From positions 1-39,849 of the forward strand of contig NZ_LNDJ01000060.1 in NCBI RefSeq assembly GCF_001444505.1: 39,849 bases of DNA, given 5' to 3'. This stretch comes from Psychrobacter piscatorii. Its GTDB lineage: Bacteria; Pseudomonadota; Gammaproteobacteria; Pseudomonadales; Moraxellaceae. Of this stretch, positions 9,017 through 18,020 are shown in pieces; position 1 is the first letter of the stretch, and the number at the start of each line of letters is the position of its first letter. The notes beneath the pieces are model-generated. The model did not search any database and had not been told where the DNA came from. It saw only the letters and a program-made list of their open reading frames with translations. The translations under genes were made by a program, and so were the position numbers.

Positions 9017-10033
9017 ATGACCGCTATTCAGTTTGTATTGATTGCCATTGCCGCGTTTATCGTGCTCGCAGGGCTGTTTATGGTCATTCGCAGTTTTAAG
9101 CGCCGTAATGGTGCTGAAGCTGCTGCGGTCAATTATGATAAAAACGGTATTCCCATCATACCGCGTCATGAGCGCAATATCGTTGATCAGCCAGACTTTG
9201 ATGATACGGTTGCTGGCGAGACGAGCATTGGCCCTGACCGCACTTATCTGAATGCTGTCGTTGAAGAAGAGCCATTGACGCAGACTCATACTAACGTCGA
9301 TGCCCAGCTGACTGCTGAGCGTGACACTATGGCGGATGAAGATCATGACGTCGTCGACAATGAGGACTATGCGCGCTGGCAAGAAGAGCAACGTCGCGCT
9401 GATAATGCTGAGTTTGCAGAAGCGGCTGAGCAGATGCATATCGAGCAAGAGCCTGATGCATTCTCTAGCCTCATGTCGGCAACAGATAGCTTGATGCCAT
9501 CGATTGACACGGCAGAAGAGCCAAGCTTCGACAACAACAGCCCGATACTGGATCAGCATTTATCAGAGTCAGGCGATGATGCGCAAAATGGCCCCTTGAT
9601 CAATGCCAAAGACAACATCAATATCACCATCTTGCCGCACCAATATCGCGATCGTCCAACGGCGATTATCCGTGGTCGTGACCTGCTAGCATTGATTGAC
9701 AAGTATGGTCTACGCTATGGTGCGATGAATATGTTCCATCGCTATGAGCAAAAAGACGGCACGGGTATGCTGTGGTTTAGCATGATGGGTATCACCGATA
9801 GTGGTATCGCGCCATTTGATCCGCATAGTGTCGCGACCAACACGTATGACGGCATCGTTATGTTTTTATCATTGCCACATCCACAAGCCGTGCGCAGCTT
9901 CGATAGCATGATGAGCATTGCTTATATGATGGCAAGCGATCTTGACGCGATCATGCTCGATGAAGAGAACCAACCAATCACGCCTGAATACAAGCAGCAG
10001 CTACGTAACCAAGTTCGTGACTATGAAAGCTAA
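9017..10033 (+). CDS. zipA: Cell division protein ZipA
   Basis: Membrane-anchored division protein that ties FtsZ filaments to the inner membrane at the septum. Residues about 4-24 (FVLIAIAAFIVLAGLFMVI) form the single N-terminal membrane span, followed by a basic patch SFKRRNG. A long acidic linker rich in Asp, Glu and Gln covers about 40-195. The C-terminal FtsZ-binding domain (about 195-330) shows NITILPHQYRDRP, GLRYGAMNMFHRYE, LWFSMMGI and VMFLSLPHPQAVRSFDSM, which fit the ZipA fold. Length (338) is close to the E. coli protein. It lies between smc and ligA, the usual place. A strong terminator follows at 10113-10144, so ligA is probably transcribed on its own. Confidence 0.93.
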   Translation: MTAIQFVLIAIAAFIVLAGLFMVIRSFKRRNGAEAAAVNYDKNGIPIIPRHERNIVDQPDFDDTVAGETSIGPDRTYLNAVVEEEPLTQTHTNVDAQLTAERDTMADEDHDVVDNEDYARWQEEQRRADNAEFAEAAEQMHIEQEPDAFSSLMSATDSLMPSIDTAEEPSFDNNSPILDQHLSESGDDAQNGPLINAKDNINITILPHQYRDRPTAIIRGRDLLALIDKYGLRYGAMNMFHRYEQKDGTGMLWFSMMGITDSGIAPFDPHSVATNTYDGIVMFLSLPHPQAVRSFDSMMSIAYMMASDLDAIMLDEENQPITPEYKQQLRNQVRDYES

Positions 10034-10064
10034 AAGCTTAAAGACTTGAAAGCTCAAAGACTTA
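10033..10064. repeat. Two 16-bp imperfect tandem repeats
   Basis: AAAGCTTAAAGACTTG (10033-10048) is followed directly by AAAGCTCAAAGACTTA (10049-10064), with two differences. They lie at the zipA stop codon. No function is evident; probably replication slippage. Confidence 0.7.
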
Positions 10065-10112
10065 AAAACTAAGAAAGTTAACAGCTGATGAGTATAAAAA
10101 ATCATAGAAAGC

Positions 10113-10144
10113 GCAAATAGCGATTCACGTTATTTGCCTTTTTT
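10113..10144 (+). terminator. Rho-independent terminator after zipA
   Basis: A 10-bp stem GCAAATAGCG (10113-10122) with 10128-10137, one G-T pair, a 5-base loop and then a run of six T. It should end zipA transcripts before ligA. Confidence 0.85.
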
Positions 10145-10319
10145 AATGGGCTATAGTTTCTGCAAAAATTTAGAGCCGACCCAAGATAATTTAGATACGA
10201 GGAAGGTGAGTGAAAGTACTACACATAGTAGACTGAGCGAGCCTGACACAGTAGCTGATTTATATGGGATTGGCTATATCCGAGCCTCCTGTAAACTTGT
10301 TATCATATCGGCATCTTGA

Positions 10320-12455
<2,136 letters not shown>

Positions 12456-12477
12456 TTTTTACGATAATGTCGATGTT

Positions 12478-12533
12478 AAATGGTATTTTTCTCAGTCTTT
12501 AATGTTGTGGAGAAAGTAAGGGAAATACCATTT
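12478..12533. repeat. Inverted repeat between convergent genes
   Basis: AAATGGTATTT (12478-12488) and its exact complement at 12523-12533 enclose 34 bases, inside which TTTCTC and GAGAAA can also pair. It lies between the ends of ligA and the Gate-domain gene, so it may act as a bidirectional 3' end. There is no classical T-run directly after either arm. Confidence 0.5.
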
Positions 12534-12536
12534 GAG

Positions 12537-13472
12537 CTAACTAAAAACAGCAAAGTGCAGTAAAGTTCGCACTAAAATTCCTATCAATATTCCTGGAACG
12601 GCATACTTTATCAATCGTATAAACCGATGGTTTAAGCTTAAAAATATGCCTATTCCTGGTAAGTCGAACGTATTTACCAAAAACTCTGCAAAAGTATTAA
12701 CTTGGGTCGCTGACATTTCTTTTTGTTGAACCAAGTCAATTGCAACGCTTAAATAGGCTGTTCCTCCACCTACGTATTTAGCCAATGTGGGCATAATAAA
12801 TGTTGAAGATGTATTTGTAGCAGATAATAGGGGAGACAGCGCTTGTTCTAACATCACAATTGCCCCAGCCTCTCTTAAAATACCTACTATCGTAATAGAT
12901 AAAGTTAACATTGGAATAGCACCAACGGCTAAGCGTATGGCTTCGATACCCGCATCATTGATTACTTTCATAAAGTTACTATCAGAAGGGTCTTTATCAA
13001 ATAATTGTTCTGACGTATCAGGATGCTCATCGGATAGCATACGCCCTGACAGATACCAAGTTGCTGATGAAGCGCATAAGCCACCGATGATAGAAAAGAC
13101 GATTGCTGCTGTCCAGTTTAGACCCAGAGGAATCATCGGATATAGAATATTACCTTGCGCCATAGCCAATAACATCGCTAAGGTTGCTGCTAAGTGCCGA
13201 TCAGAGACGCCTCTACTTTGCATAATCGTGAGGGTAGCGAGTGGTGCAGCAAAGCTAATAAAATTCATTTGAATTAGGGCAAAGGTACTTATTCCTGTTA
13301 GACCAAAAGGCTTTAAAAGTGGACTGAGCGCTTTGACGATAATGTCCATGAGACCGTTTTGCTCAATGACTTTCATGATACATAGCATCACAATCATGAT
13401 AGGAAGCAGTGTATAAAGTGCAATATCAACGGAGGAGCGCCCTGAAGCTAAAATGATTTCTATGAGCGACAT
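12537..13472 (-). CDS. Gate (nucleoside-recognition) domain membrane protein
   Basis: A 311-residue inner-membrane protein with about eight hydrophobic segments that resembles the nucleoside-recognition/Gate domain proteins (YjiG/YjiH, SpmA/SpmB relatives). Two similar halves can be seen: LLPIMIVMLCIMKVIEQNGL followed by ALSPLLKPFGL in the first, and AIPMLTLSITIVGILREAGA followed by ALSPLLSAT in the second, each then followed by a FISFAAP or AKYVGGGTAYL-type loop. A charged loop (residues about 148-170) joins the halves. The family is thought to carry small molecules; the substrate is unknown. AGGAG precedes the ATG. It is the last gene of the ridA-phzF-ridA cluster, 52 bases after the second ridA, so it probably moves the substrate or product of those enzymes. 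Confidence 0.75.
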   Translation of the reverse strand: MSLIEIILASGRSSVDIALYTLLPIMIVMLCIMKVIEQNGLMDIIVKALSPLLKPFGLTGISTFALIQMNFISFAAPLATLTIMQSRGVSDRHLAATLAMLLAMAQGNILYPMIPLGLNWTAAIVFSIIGGLCASSATWYLSGRMLSDEHPDTSEQLFDKDPSDSNFMKVINDAGIEAIRLAVGAIPMLTLSITIVGILREAGAIVMLEQALSPLLSATNTSSTFIMPTLAKYVGGGTAYLSVAIDLVQQKEMSATQVNTFAEFLVNTFDLPGIGIFLSLNHRFIRLIKYAVPGILIGILVRTLLHFAVFS

Positions 13473-13524
13473 GTAAAACTCCTGAGATACCTCTTATTGA
13501 GACAGATGTATAAATGAAATAGCG

Positions 13525-13989
13525 TTATTTGATTAATAAAATGGCATCTACTTGAAGAATCATGCCAAAAGGTAGAGCATTTGCACCCATAACTGAGCGA
13601 GTGTGATGACCTTTTGTGCCTAAAACTTCAACCAGTAAGTCAGAGCAACCATCGACAACCTTTGCGTGGTCAACAAAGCTATCGCAAGCATTCACGACAC
13701 CAGACAGCTTTATAACTGAGTCAATACGTGATAAATCCCCTAAGGTATCTTTTGCAATGGACAGTATTTGCAGTGCCACATTACGCCCCGCGCTATAGCC
13801 CACCGAGACCGTAATATCACTACCCAAACGTCCTGTTAAAAACTGACCCTCCTCATTTCTTGGTCCTTGTCCAGACAGATAAAGTACGTTCTCAACTAGG
13901 TAAGCAGGCTGATATTGACCTGCTGGCCTGGGAGGAGGAGGTAAGATGATATTGAGGGAATCAAGCTTTTCTTCTGGTGATACTGTCAT
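13525..13989 (-). CDS. RidA family protein (second copy)
   Basis: A 154-residue member of the YjgF/YER057c/UK114 (Rid) superfamily, whose best known members hydrolyse reactive enamines and imines. The core shows PPPPRPAGQYQPAYLVENVL, LYLSGQGPRNEEG, a Gly/Asp-rich turn and the C-terminal HHTRSVMGANALPFGMILQVDAI. The Arg that binds substrate carboxylates in RidA is kept (TRSV), while the Glu near the C-terminus of RidA is Gln here (LQVDA), so it belongs to a divergent Rid subgroup and may not be a canonical deaminase. It lies 39 bases after the PhzF gene and 52 before the Gate-domain gene, all in one direction, which argues for one transcript. Confidence 0.85.
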   Translation of the reverse strand: MTVSPEEKLDSLNIILPPPPRPAGQYQPAYLVENVLYLSGQGPRNEEGQFLTGRLGSDITVSVGYSAGRNVALQILSIAKDTLGDLSRIDSVIKLSGVVNACDSFVDHAKVVDGCSDLLVEVLGTKGHHTRSVMGANALPFGMILQVDAILLIK

Positions 13990-14028
13990 ATGTTAACTCT
14001 CAGTCATTAGGAGATTTCAATGAATCGA

Positions 14029-14859
14029 CTATACGATAGGTCGTACATTACCTGATACTTTGATACCAGCGCCCAGGCGAGGTGATATCTCAGCAGTTAG
14101 ACATGAGGGCATACCCATATCTTCCCCTTGGTAAATTACAATAGAGCCTGAATGTGGCCAGTTGATATCTCTAAGATACCCAGCCAATGCCGCCGCCGCT
14201 GACCCAGTTGCTGGATCTTCGAATACACCGCCTACTGGGAATGGGTTGCGTGAGTAAAAAATTTGAGCTTGCTCAGCGTAAATAAGATTGAAGGTCACCA
14301 AACTTTCTTGAACCGATAAGTGATGTCCATTTTCTTGGTGATACTGCATTGCTTGTAAAGTTCGTCTGTCATTAACTGCCAGTATCAAATGATCACCACC
14401 CGCATGAGCAATCGCAGGTGGAATTCTTGGATCCAAATCGGCCTCAGTAAGTCCAAACAAACTGAGAGCTTCAGTCAACAATTGGGTACTTATGGGACGA
14501 CTATGCGTAGGCGGTGACACAAAGGCTGCCCCCCAGTTTTGGTCAGAGCAATAACCTTCAACACTGATCTGTGCATGATTTAGAGTTAGGTGGAAAACCC
14601 CCTGTCCAAAGTGTTTAGCAAGAGTGGCACCAAGCGCAATGGTTGCATGACCACAAAAATCCACTTCTACTTTTGGTGAAAAATATCGAACGCGCCAACC
14701 ATTATCATGTGGCGCTGCAAACACAGTTTCAGAATAGCCAATCTCTGCGGCTAGGGATTGCATTGTGATGGCGTCTGGCATTAACTCACAAAGAACAACG
14801 CCAGCAGGGTTGCCCCCTTCTAGACCTTTTGGAAATGCAGCGATACGCTGAATATTCAT
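14029..14859 (-). CDS. PhzF family isomerase/epimerase-like protein
   Basis: A protein of the PhzF superfamily (diaminopimelate epimerase fold); members isomerise small amino-acid-like substrates, and most are of unknown activity. Family marks are GGNPAGVVL near the start, GYSETVFAAP with the catalytic Glu, VDFCGHATIALGA, and GGVFEDPATGSAAAALAGYL near the C-terminus. I chose the ATG at 14859, giving 276 residues, because AAGGAG lies just upstream; an in-frame upstream start at 14925 would overlap the preceding ridA and adds 22 residues unlike the family. It is flanked by two ridA-type genes, which suggests that its substrate or product is an unstable enamine or imine. No other phenazine gene is present, so phenazine synthesis is not implied. 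Confidence 0.88.
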   Translation of the reverse strand: MNIQRIAAFPKGLEGGNPAGVVLCELMPDAITMQSLAAEIGYSETVFAAPHDNGWRVRYFSPKVEVDFCGHATIALGATLAKHFGQGVFHLTLNHAQISVEGYCSDQNWGAAFVSPPTHSRPISTQLLTEALSLFGLTEADLDPRIPPAIAHAGGDHLILAVNDRRTLQAMQYHQENGHHLSVQESLVTFNLIYAEQAQIFYSRNPFPVGGVFEDPATGSAAAALAGYLRDINWPHSGSIVIYQGEDMGMPSCLTAEISPRLGAGIKVSGNVRPIV

Positions 14860-14905
14860 AATATTTTTCTCCTTAATTCCGAGGTTACAAAAATATTTTA
14901 AAATA

Positions 14906-15253
14906 TCAGCGGGTAAGCGCTTCAAACGAAGCCACTAAGTCTATTTCAACCAAGGCTTCTTTAAGCGCAAGCTCTGAGACCACTGTCGAACGGGTTGGTA
15001 AATGATCACCAAATGCGCGTGCAAAAGCGCCATCAAATTTTTGAAAGTTGTTTCTTTCAGTAATCCATACTCCAGTTTTTACGACACTTTCTGGACTTAG
15101 ACCATATTCAGCCAAAACTTTAAATTGGTGGGCAAGAATTAAAGCGGTTTGCGCTTCGATATCACCGTGAATTTCACCGTTTTCATCGAAAGCAAGTTGA
15201 CCCGATAAGAACAGCAATGAGCCTGTTTTGATGGCGGGGGAAAGGTGTGGCAT
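14906..15253 (-). CDS. RidA family protein (first copy)
   Basis: A 115-residue protein with the typical size and layout of RidA/YjgF: LLFLSGQLAFDENGE near the start, a central helix ALILAHQFKVLAEYGLSPE, VVKTGVWITE, and PTRSTVVSELALKEALVEID at the C-terminus. The substrate-binding Arg (PTRST) and the C-terminal Glu (VEIDLVA) of active imine deaminases are both kept, so it may hydrolyse 2-aminoacrylate-like compounds. The ATG follows AGGAG by 8 bases; that ribosome site can be covered by a short leader hairpin (15260-15285). It is the first gene of the cluster and lies 46 bases upstream of the PhzF gene. Confidence 0.88.
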   Translation of the reverse strand: MPHLSPAIKTGSLLFLSGQLAFDENGEIHGDIEAQTALILAHQFKVLAEYGLSPESVVKTGVWITERNNFQKFDGAFARAFGDHLPTRSTVVSELALKEALVEIDLVASFEALTR

Positions 15254-15259
15254 ATCAAT

Positions 15260-15285
15260 ATCTCCTAGATTTATTTTCAGGAGAT
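15260..15285 (-). promoter_or_regulatory. Leader hairpin covering ridA ribosome site
   Basis: On the minus strand ATCTCCT and AGGAGAT form a perfect 7-bp stem with a 12-base loop. The second arm is the ribosome-binding AGGAG of the first ridA gene, so pairing would hide it. Confidence 0.45.
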
Positions 15286-15298
15286 GATTGTGTCAATA

Positions 15299-15347
15299 TG
15301 CATAATAAGAAGCAATAGACCAATTATGCATAATACTCATGCATAAT
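15299..15347. promoter_or_regulatory. Cluster of TGCATAAT boxes, likely operator
   Basis: TGCATAAT occurs at 15299-15306, 15327-15334 and 15340-15347 between the LysR gene and the first ridA. The middle copy is part of a perfect 12-bp palindrome ATTATGCATAAT (15323-15334). A further copy is at 16487-16494 upstream of the LysR gene. The pattern suits binding by a dimeric or tetrameric regulator such as the adjacent LysR protein. Confidence 0.5.
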
Positions 15348-15378
15348 TTGCACTAATATGATGTGAAAGTAATACTGA

Positions 15379-16290
15379 CTACGCCCACGGTACAGATTGG
15401 AATAACTGCGAGACCCAAGTAGCAAACGCTTCTGTGCGTGCTGGTACATACTGGCGTGACGCCTTAACGAAGTAAATACCACCGTCACCATCGAAATGCC
15501 ACTGTGGCATCAGTTGCACTAAAGTTCCTGCCTTAATATCCCGCGCAACAAGCCATTCTCCTGCACCAAGTATACCGATATTGCCTCGTGCTGCTTCTAG
15601 CATAGCGATACTGTCATTACTCAATAATGTACCATTAGTGCGAATCATAGTGAGCTGCTTGCCGTCGGATAGACGCCATATTGGGTAAGAATGGAGCGTG
15701 GGATTACCAATACAGTTGTGCTCGAGGAGCTGTTCAGGTTGTAGAGGGGTTCCATGATTTTGAAGATAAGCTGGAGAGGCAACGAGAATTCGTTTATGGC
15801 TTATCAGTTTACGGGCAATGAGTCTACTATCGGTCAGGTGTCCAATTCGAATCGCAGCATCAAATCCACCTTCAACCAAATCAACATAATCATCGCTATA
15901 GCTAATATCCAGCTCTAGTTTTGGATACTTTGCCATGAATTTAGGGATTTCAGGTGCCAACCACAAACGCCCCATCGTGGCGGGAAAAGCCAGTTTTAAT
16001 CTGCCTTTTAGAACATGAGTATGTTCGACAGCTTCTTCTTGCGCCTCCTGTATCATGTCGGTTGCCAGTCTGTACTTCTCAGCAAGACGTCTGCCTGTAT
16101 CTGTGAGTTGCACTTGACGGGTAGTTCGTTCAACCAGACGCACACCCAGACGGGTTTCTAGCGAAGCAATACGTTTGGAAATAATAGTAGGATGTCTGCC
16201 AATAGCTTTTCCAGCCGCAGCGAAGGTTTTATTAGAGGCAATCGCTAATAAGGCAGTTATTTCGTCAATATGTTGACTATTTATGTTCAT
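15379..16290 (-). CDS. LysR family transcriptional regulator
   Basis: A regulator with an N-terminal winged helix (residues about 1-60: ITALLAIASNKTFAAAGKAIGRHPTIISKRIASLE in outline) and a C-terminal periplasmic-binding-like sensor (about 85-300; LKGRLKLAFPATMGR, LELDISYSDDYVDLVEGGFDAAIRIG). The subgroup with VERTTRQVQLTDTGRRLAE resembles CrgA/AaeR-like regulators. I give the ATG at 16290 (303 residues); a GTG at 16311 would add seven residues, and neither has a convincing ribosome site. It lies upstream of the ridA/phzF cluster in the same direction, with 125 bases of TGCATAAT-rich DNA between, so it probably controls that cluster, and perhaps itself through the box at 16487. Its ligand cannot be read. 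Confidence 0.88.
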   Translation of the reverse strand: MNINSQHIDEITALLAIASNKTFAAAGKAIGRHPTIISKRIASLETRLGVRLVERTTRQVQLTDTGRRLAEKYRLATDMIQEAQEEAVEHTHVLKGRLKLAFPATMGRLWLAPEIPKFMAKYPKLELDISYSDDYVDLVEGGFDAAIRIGHLTDSRLIARKLISHKRILVASPAYLQNHGTPLQPEQLLEHNCIGNPTLHSYPIWRLSDGKQLTMIRTNGTLLSNDSIAMLEAARGNIGILGAGEWLVARDIKAGTLVQLMPQWHFDGDGGIYFVKASRQYVPARTEAFATWVSQLFQSVPWA

Positions 16291-16480
16291 AATATAAGGA
16301 GTGTTTTTCACTTCAATAAGTATAATTTGTTTGTAAAAGCTTCTTGATATTTAAATCATTCAAATATCTAAAAAAATTGTTGATTACTTTGAATAAGTCA
16401 TCGCTAGTCCTTATAACTTAGTCAGTCTAAGTCAATAAGCTGTTGATTTTGCAAGAAGTCTATTAATAAAGCTTGAAAGT

Positions 16481-16500
16481 ACCCATTGCATAATATGGGT
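16481..16500. promoter_or_regulatory. Fourth TGCATAAT box inside an inverted repeat
   Basis: ACCCAT, the 8-base box TGCATAAT, then ATGGGT. It lies about 190 bases upstream of the LysR start. It may be an autoregulatory site; no T-run follows on the minus strand, which argues against a terminator. Confidence 0.35.
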
Positions 16501-16551
16501 AAGATTTTTGATTTACTCTTTTAGATAAAGCAGCGCACACCCTATAAATTT

Positions 16552-17088
16552 CTACTCCACCATCTCACCATGCGCCTTTGCGTCGCCTTTTTTGCCATCT
16601 GGTTTAATCAAAATAGGTAATACCAATCCTTTGGCAAAGTCGTCTGATAATACATAATCGTAGGTACTGGCAGCGACGTCAGGTGTGGTATGAATGACTA
16701 GCTTCATCTCGTTGCCATCGGTCAGCTCATGTGAGACATAGGTTTCGCTCAGCTGATCCAAGGCTTTGGATAGGGCTTCGTTACTTGCCATACTGATAGT
16801 GAGGTTGTGTTGAGCCGTGGCAAGATCTACATCGAAGTACTCTGCATAGTCACGGACGTTTTGACTATCGATTGCAAATGGATACTTATAGTTGGTGGGG
16901 TCGGCAGGCTTGGTACCACTAGCGACTAATGACCAATCTATCTGATCGGCTGCGGGTGTTGACGAGTCTGATGTGGTTGCCGCTGTTTCGGCGGCTGGAT
17001 CAGGGGTTTTGACGCTATCGTCGCAGCCTGTCAGCGCCCACATACTCGCAGCTGCCATTATCATCATCGTTATCAGACGCGTCGCCAT
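16552..17088 (-). CDS. Putative lipoprotein of unknown function
   Basis: A 178-residue predicted lipoprotein that I do not recognise. The signal peptide is MATRLITMMIMAAASMWALTGC with a clear lipobox (LTGC), followed by a Thr/Ser/Ala/Asp-rich linker (about 25-50) and a mixed alpha/beta domain with YPFAIDSQNVRDYAEYFDVD and LVIHTTPDVAASTYDYVLSD. There are no further cysteines. The start at 17088 is chosen over 17118 because AAGGA precedes it at a normal distance and the shorter form gives a standard signal peptide. It stands alone between the LysR gene and another small lipoprotein gene on the same strand, which has its own terminator. Confidence 0.7.
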   Translation of the reverse strand: MATRLITMMIMAAASMWALTGCDDSVKTPDPAAETAATTSDSSTPAADQIDWSLVASGTKPADPTNYKYPFAIDSQNVRDYAEYFDVDLATAQHNLTISMASNEALSKALDQLSETYVSHELTDGNEMKLVIHTTPDVAASTYDYVLSDDFAKGLVLPILIKPDGKKGDAKAHGEMVE

Positions 17089-17233
17089 CGGGTTATCCTT
17101 TTTACTATTGATCATCATTAATTGGTGCTCAGGCTATTTTGACAGGTTTCGGTGTGCTTCTCTAGCAAAACAAACCAGCACTGGTGATATCCATAATCAT
17201 CAGAAAGAAGATGTGTATAAAGAACACGTATAA

Positions 17234-17261
17234 AAAACAGCCGCTCAAGGGCGACTGTTTT
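17234..17261 (-). terminator. Terminator after small lipoprotein gene
   Basis: AAACAG(T)CGCCC pairs with the opposite arm around a short loop with one mismatch, followed on the minus strand by TTTTTTAT. It ends the gene at 17295. Confidence 0.75.
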
Positions 17262-17294
17262 ATTTTTGATAGAGCGCTGCTTATCTTTGAGTAA

Positions 17295-17705
17295 TTAGAG
17301 TTGGCAGTTTACTTTATATTCTTGACCGCTTGCCCATTTGATGGCAAAGATACCTTTGTCACCTTTCATATGCCATGCATAGACCGCTTTTGGATTTGAG
17401 TCGTTGACATAGCTTGCGACATCACCTTTTACATAACCGTTTAAGACAATCTTTTGCTCTGTCCATTTTACTTTGGGTAAGGTGGCATTGAGCATGACTT
17501 GTTTTTTGTTAATAGACTGCTTTGCCATGATGGTGCTGCCATCGGTACAGGTATAAGGGGCGGCTGCCATGCGATCATAAGCGGCAGTGACTTTTTCTGG
17601 CGCTGAGGTATCAGTCTCATCTGGCATGGTAGGCGCGGTCGTGGCACAGGCACTTAGCAGAGCAAAGGCAGGTAGGGCGGTTGCAATTTTAGTGATGGTT
17701 TTCAT
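17295..17705 (-). CDS. Small lipoprotein, MliC-like
   Basis: A 136-residue predicted lipoprotein. MKTITKIATALPAFALLSAC is a standard lipoprotein signal with lipobox LSAC, followed by a Thr/Pro/Asp-rich linker. The mature domain begins YTCTDGSTIMAKQ and ends GQEYKVNCQL, with one Cys near each end. This layout (short YxC start, Trp/Lys-Gly centre, final YxxxC) resembles the MliC/PliC inhibitors of C-type lysozyme, but the central SGxxY motif is not clear, so the link is tentative. The ATG at 17705 has GGAGAG at 6-7 bases, better than the overlapping ATG at 17708 or the TTG at 17717. A terminator follows at 17234-17261. Confidence 0.7.
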   Translation of the reverse strand: MKTITKIATALPAFALLSACATTAPTMPDETDTSAPEKVTAAYDRMAAAPYTCTDGSTIMAKQSINKKQVMLNATLPKVKWTEQKIVLNGYVKGDVASYVNDSNPKAVYAWHMKGDKGIFAIKWASGQEYKVNCQL

Positions 17706-17926
17706 CATTCTCTCCAAAGTATTACTGGTGTCATTTACTTGTTCTTAATAATGCGTTTAGCTTATAAGAGGTTATAGTAGCGAAAACGAAGTATTGCCGT
17801 GTTAGAAATTGTTCATTACCTATTAGCTTCGTTACCCAATCACTGACAAATGTAACTTACCATCGCCAGCCTATTGAAAGATAAACGATCGTCATTTGAC
17901 TATTTATTCACTAATGAGTGAGACAT
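17706..17926. other. Intergenic, no gene seen
   Basis: AT-rich DNA upstream of the small lipoprotein gene. Short minus-strand promoter elements may be here, but I cannot pick one with confidence. Confidence 0.5.
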
Positions 17927-17965
17927 AAAAAGCCCCTATCAACTGAGCGCTGATAGGGGCTTTTT
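17927..17965. terminator. Strong bidirectional terminator after ygiQ-type gene
   Basis: A perfect 15-bp stem, AAAAAGCCCCTATCA (17927-17941) with 17951-17965, a 9-base loop and A/T runs on both sides. It would end the radical SAM gene on the minus strand. Confidence 0.92.
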
Positions 17966-18020
17966 ATGTATTTAACACGACCGACGTTTAGATCATATTT
18001 TAATGCTATTTCTTATCAAG

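Noticed and set aside
8909..9559. Antisense open frame of 216 codons over the zipA start
   Set aside because: Overlaps the clear membrane anchor and linker of zipA and shows no family features.
10134..10319. Small open frame just before ligA
   Set aside because: It begins inside the zipA terminator, has no ribosome site and no recognisable sequence.
12787..13272. Antisense open frame of 161 codons inside the Gate-domain gene
   Set aside because: The opposite frame encodes a coherent two-repeat membrane protein; this one is a shadow.
14029..14859. Phenazine biosynthesis suggested by the PhzF name
   Set aside because: No other phz gene is near; PhzF-family proteins are widespread with unrelated or unknown roles.
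16416..16432. ACTTAG-N5-CTAAGT palindrome with TTGACT on the minus strand as LysR promoter
   Set aside because: The spacing to the nearest TATAAG is only 14 bases, too short for a normal promoter; left unannotated.
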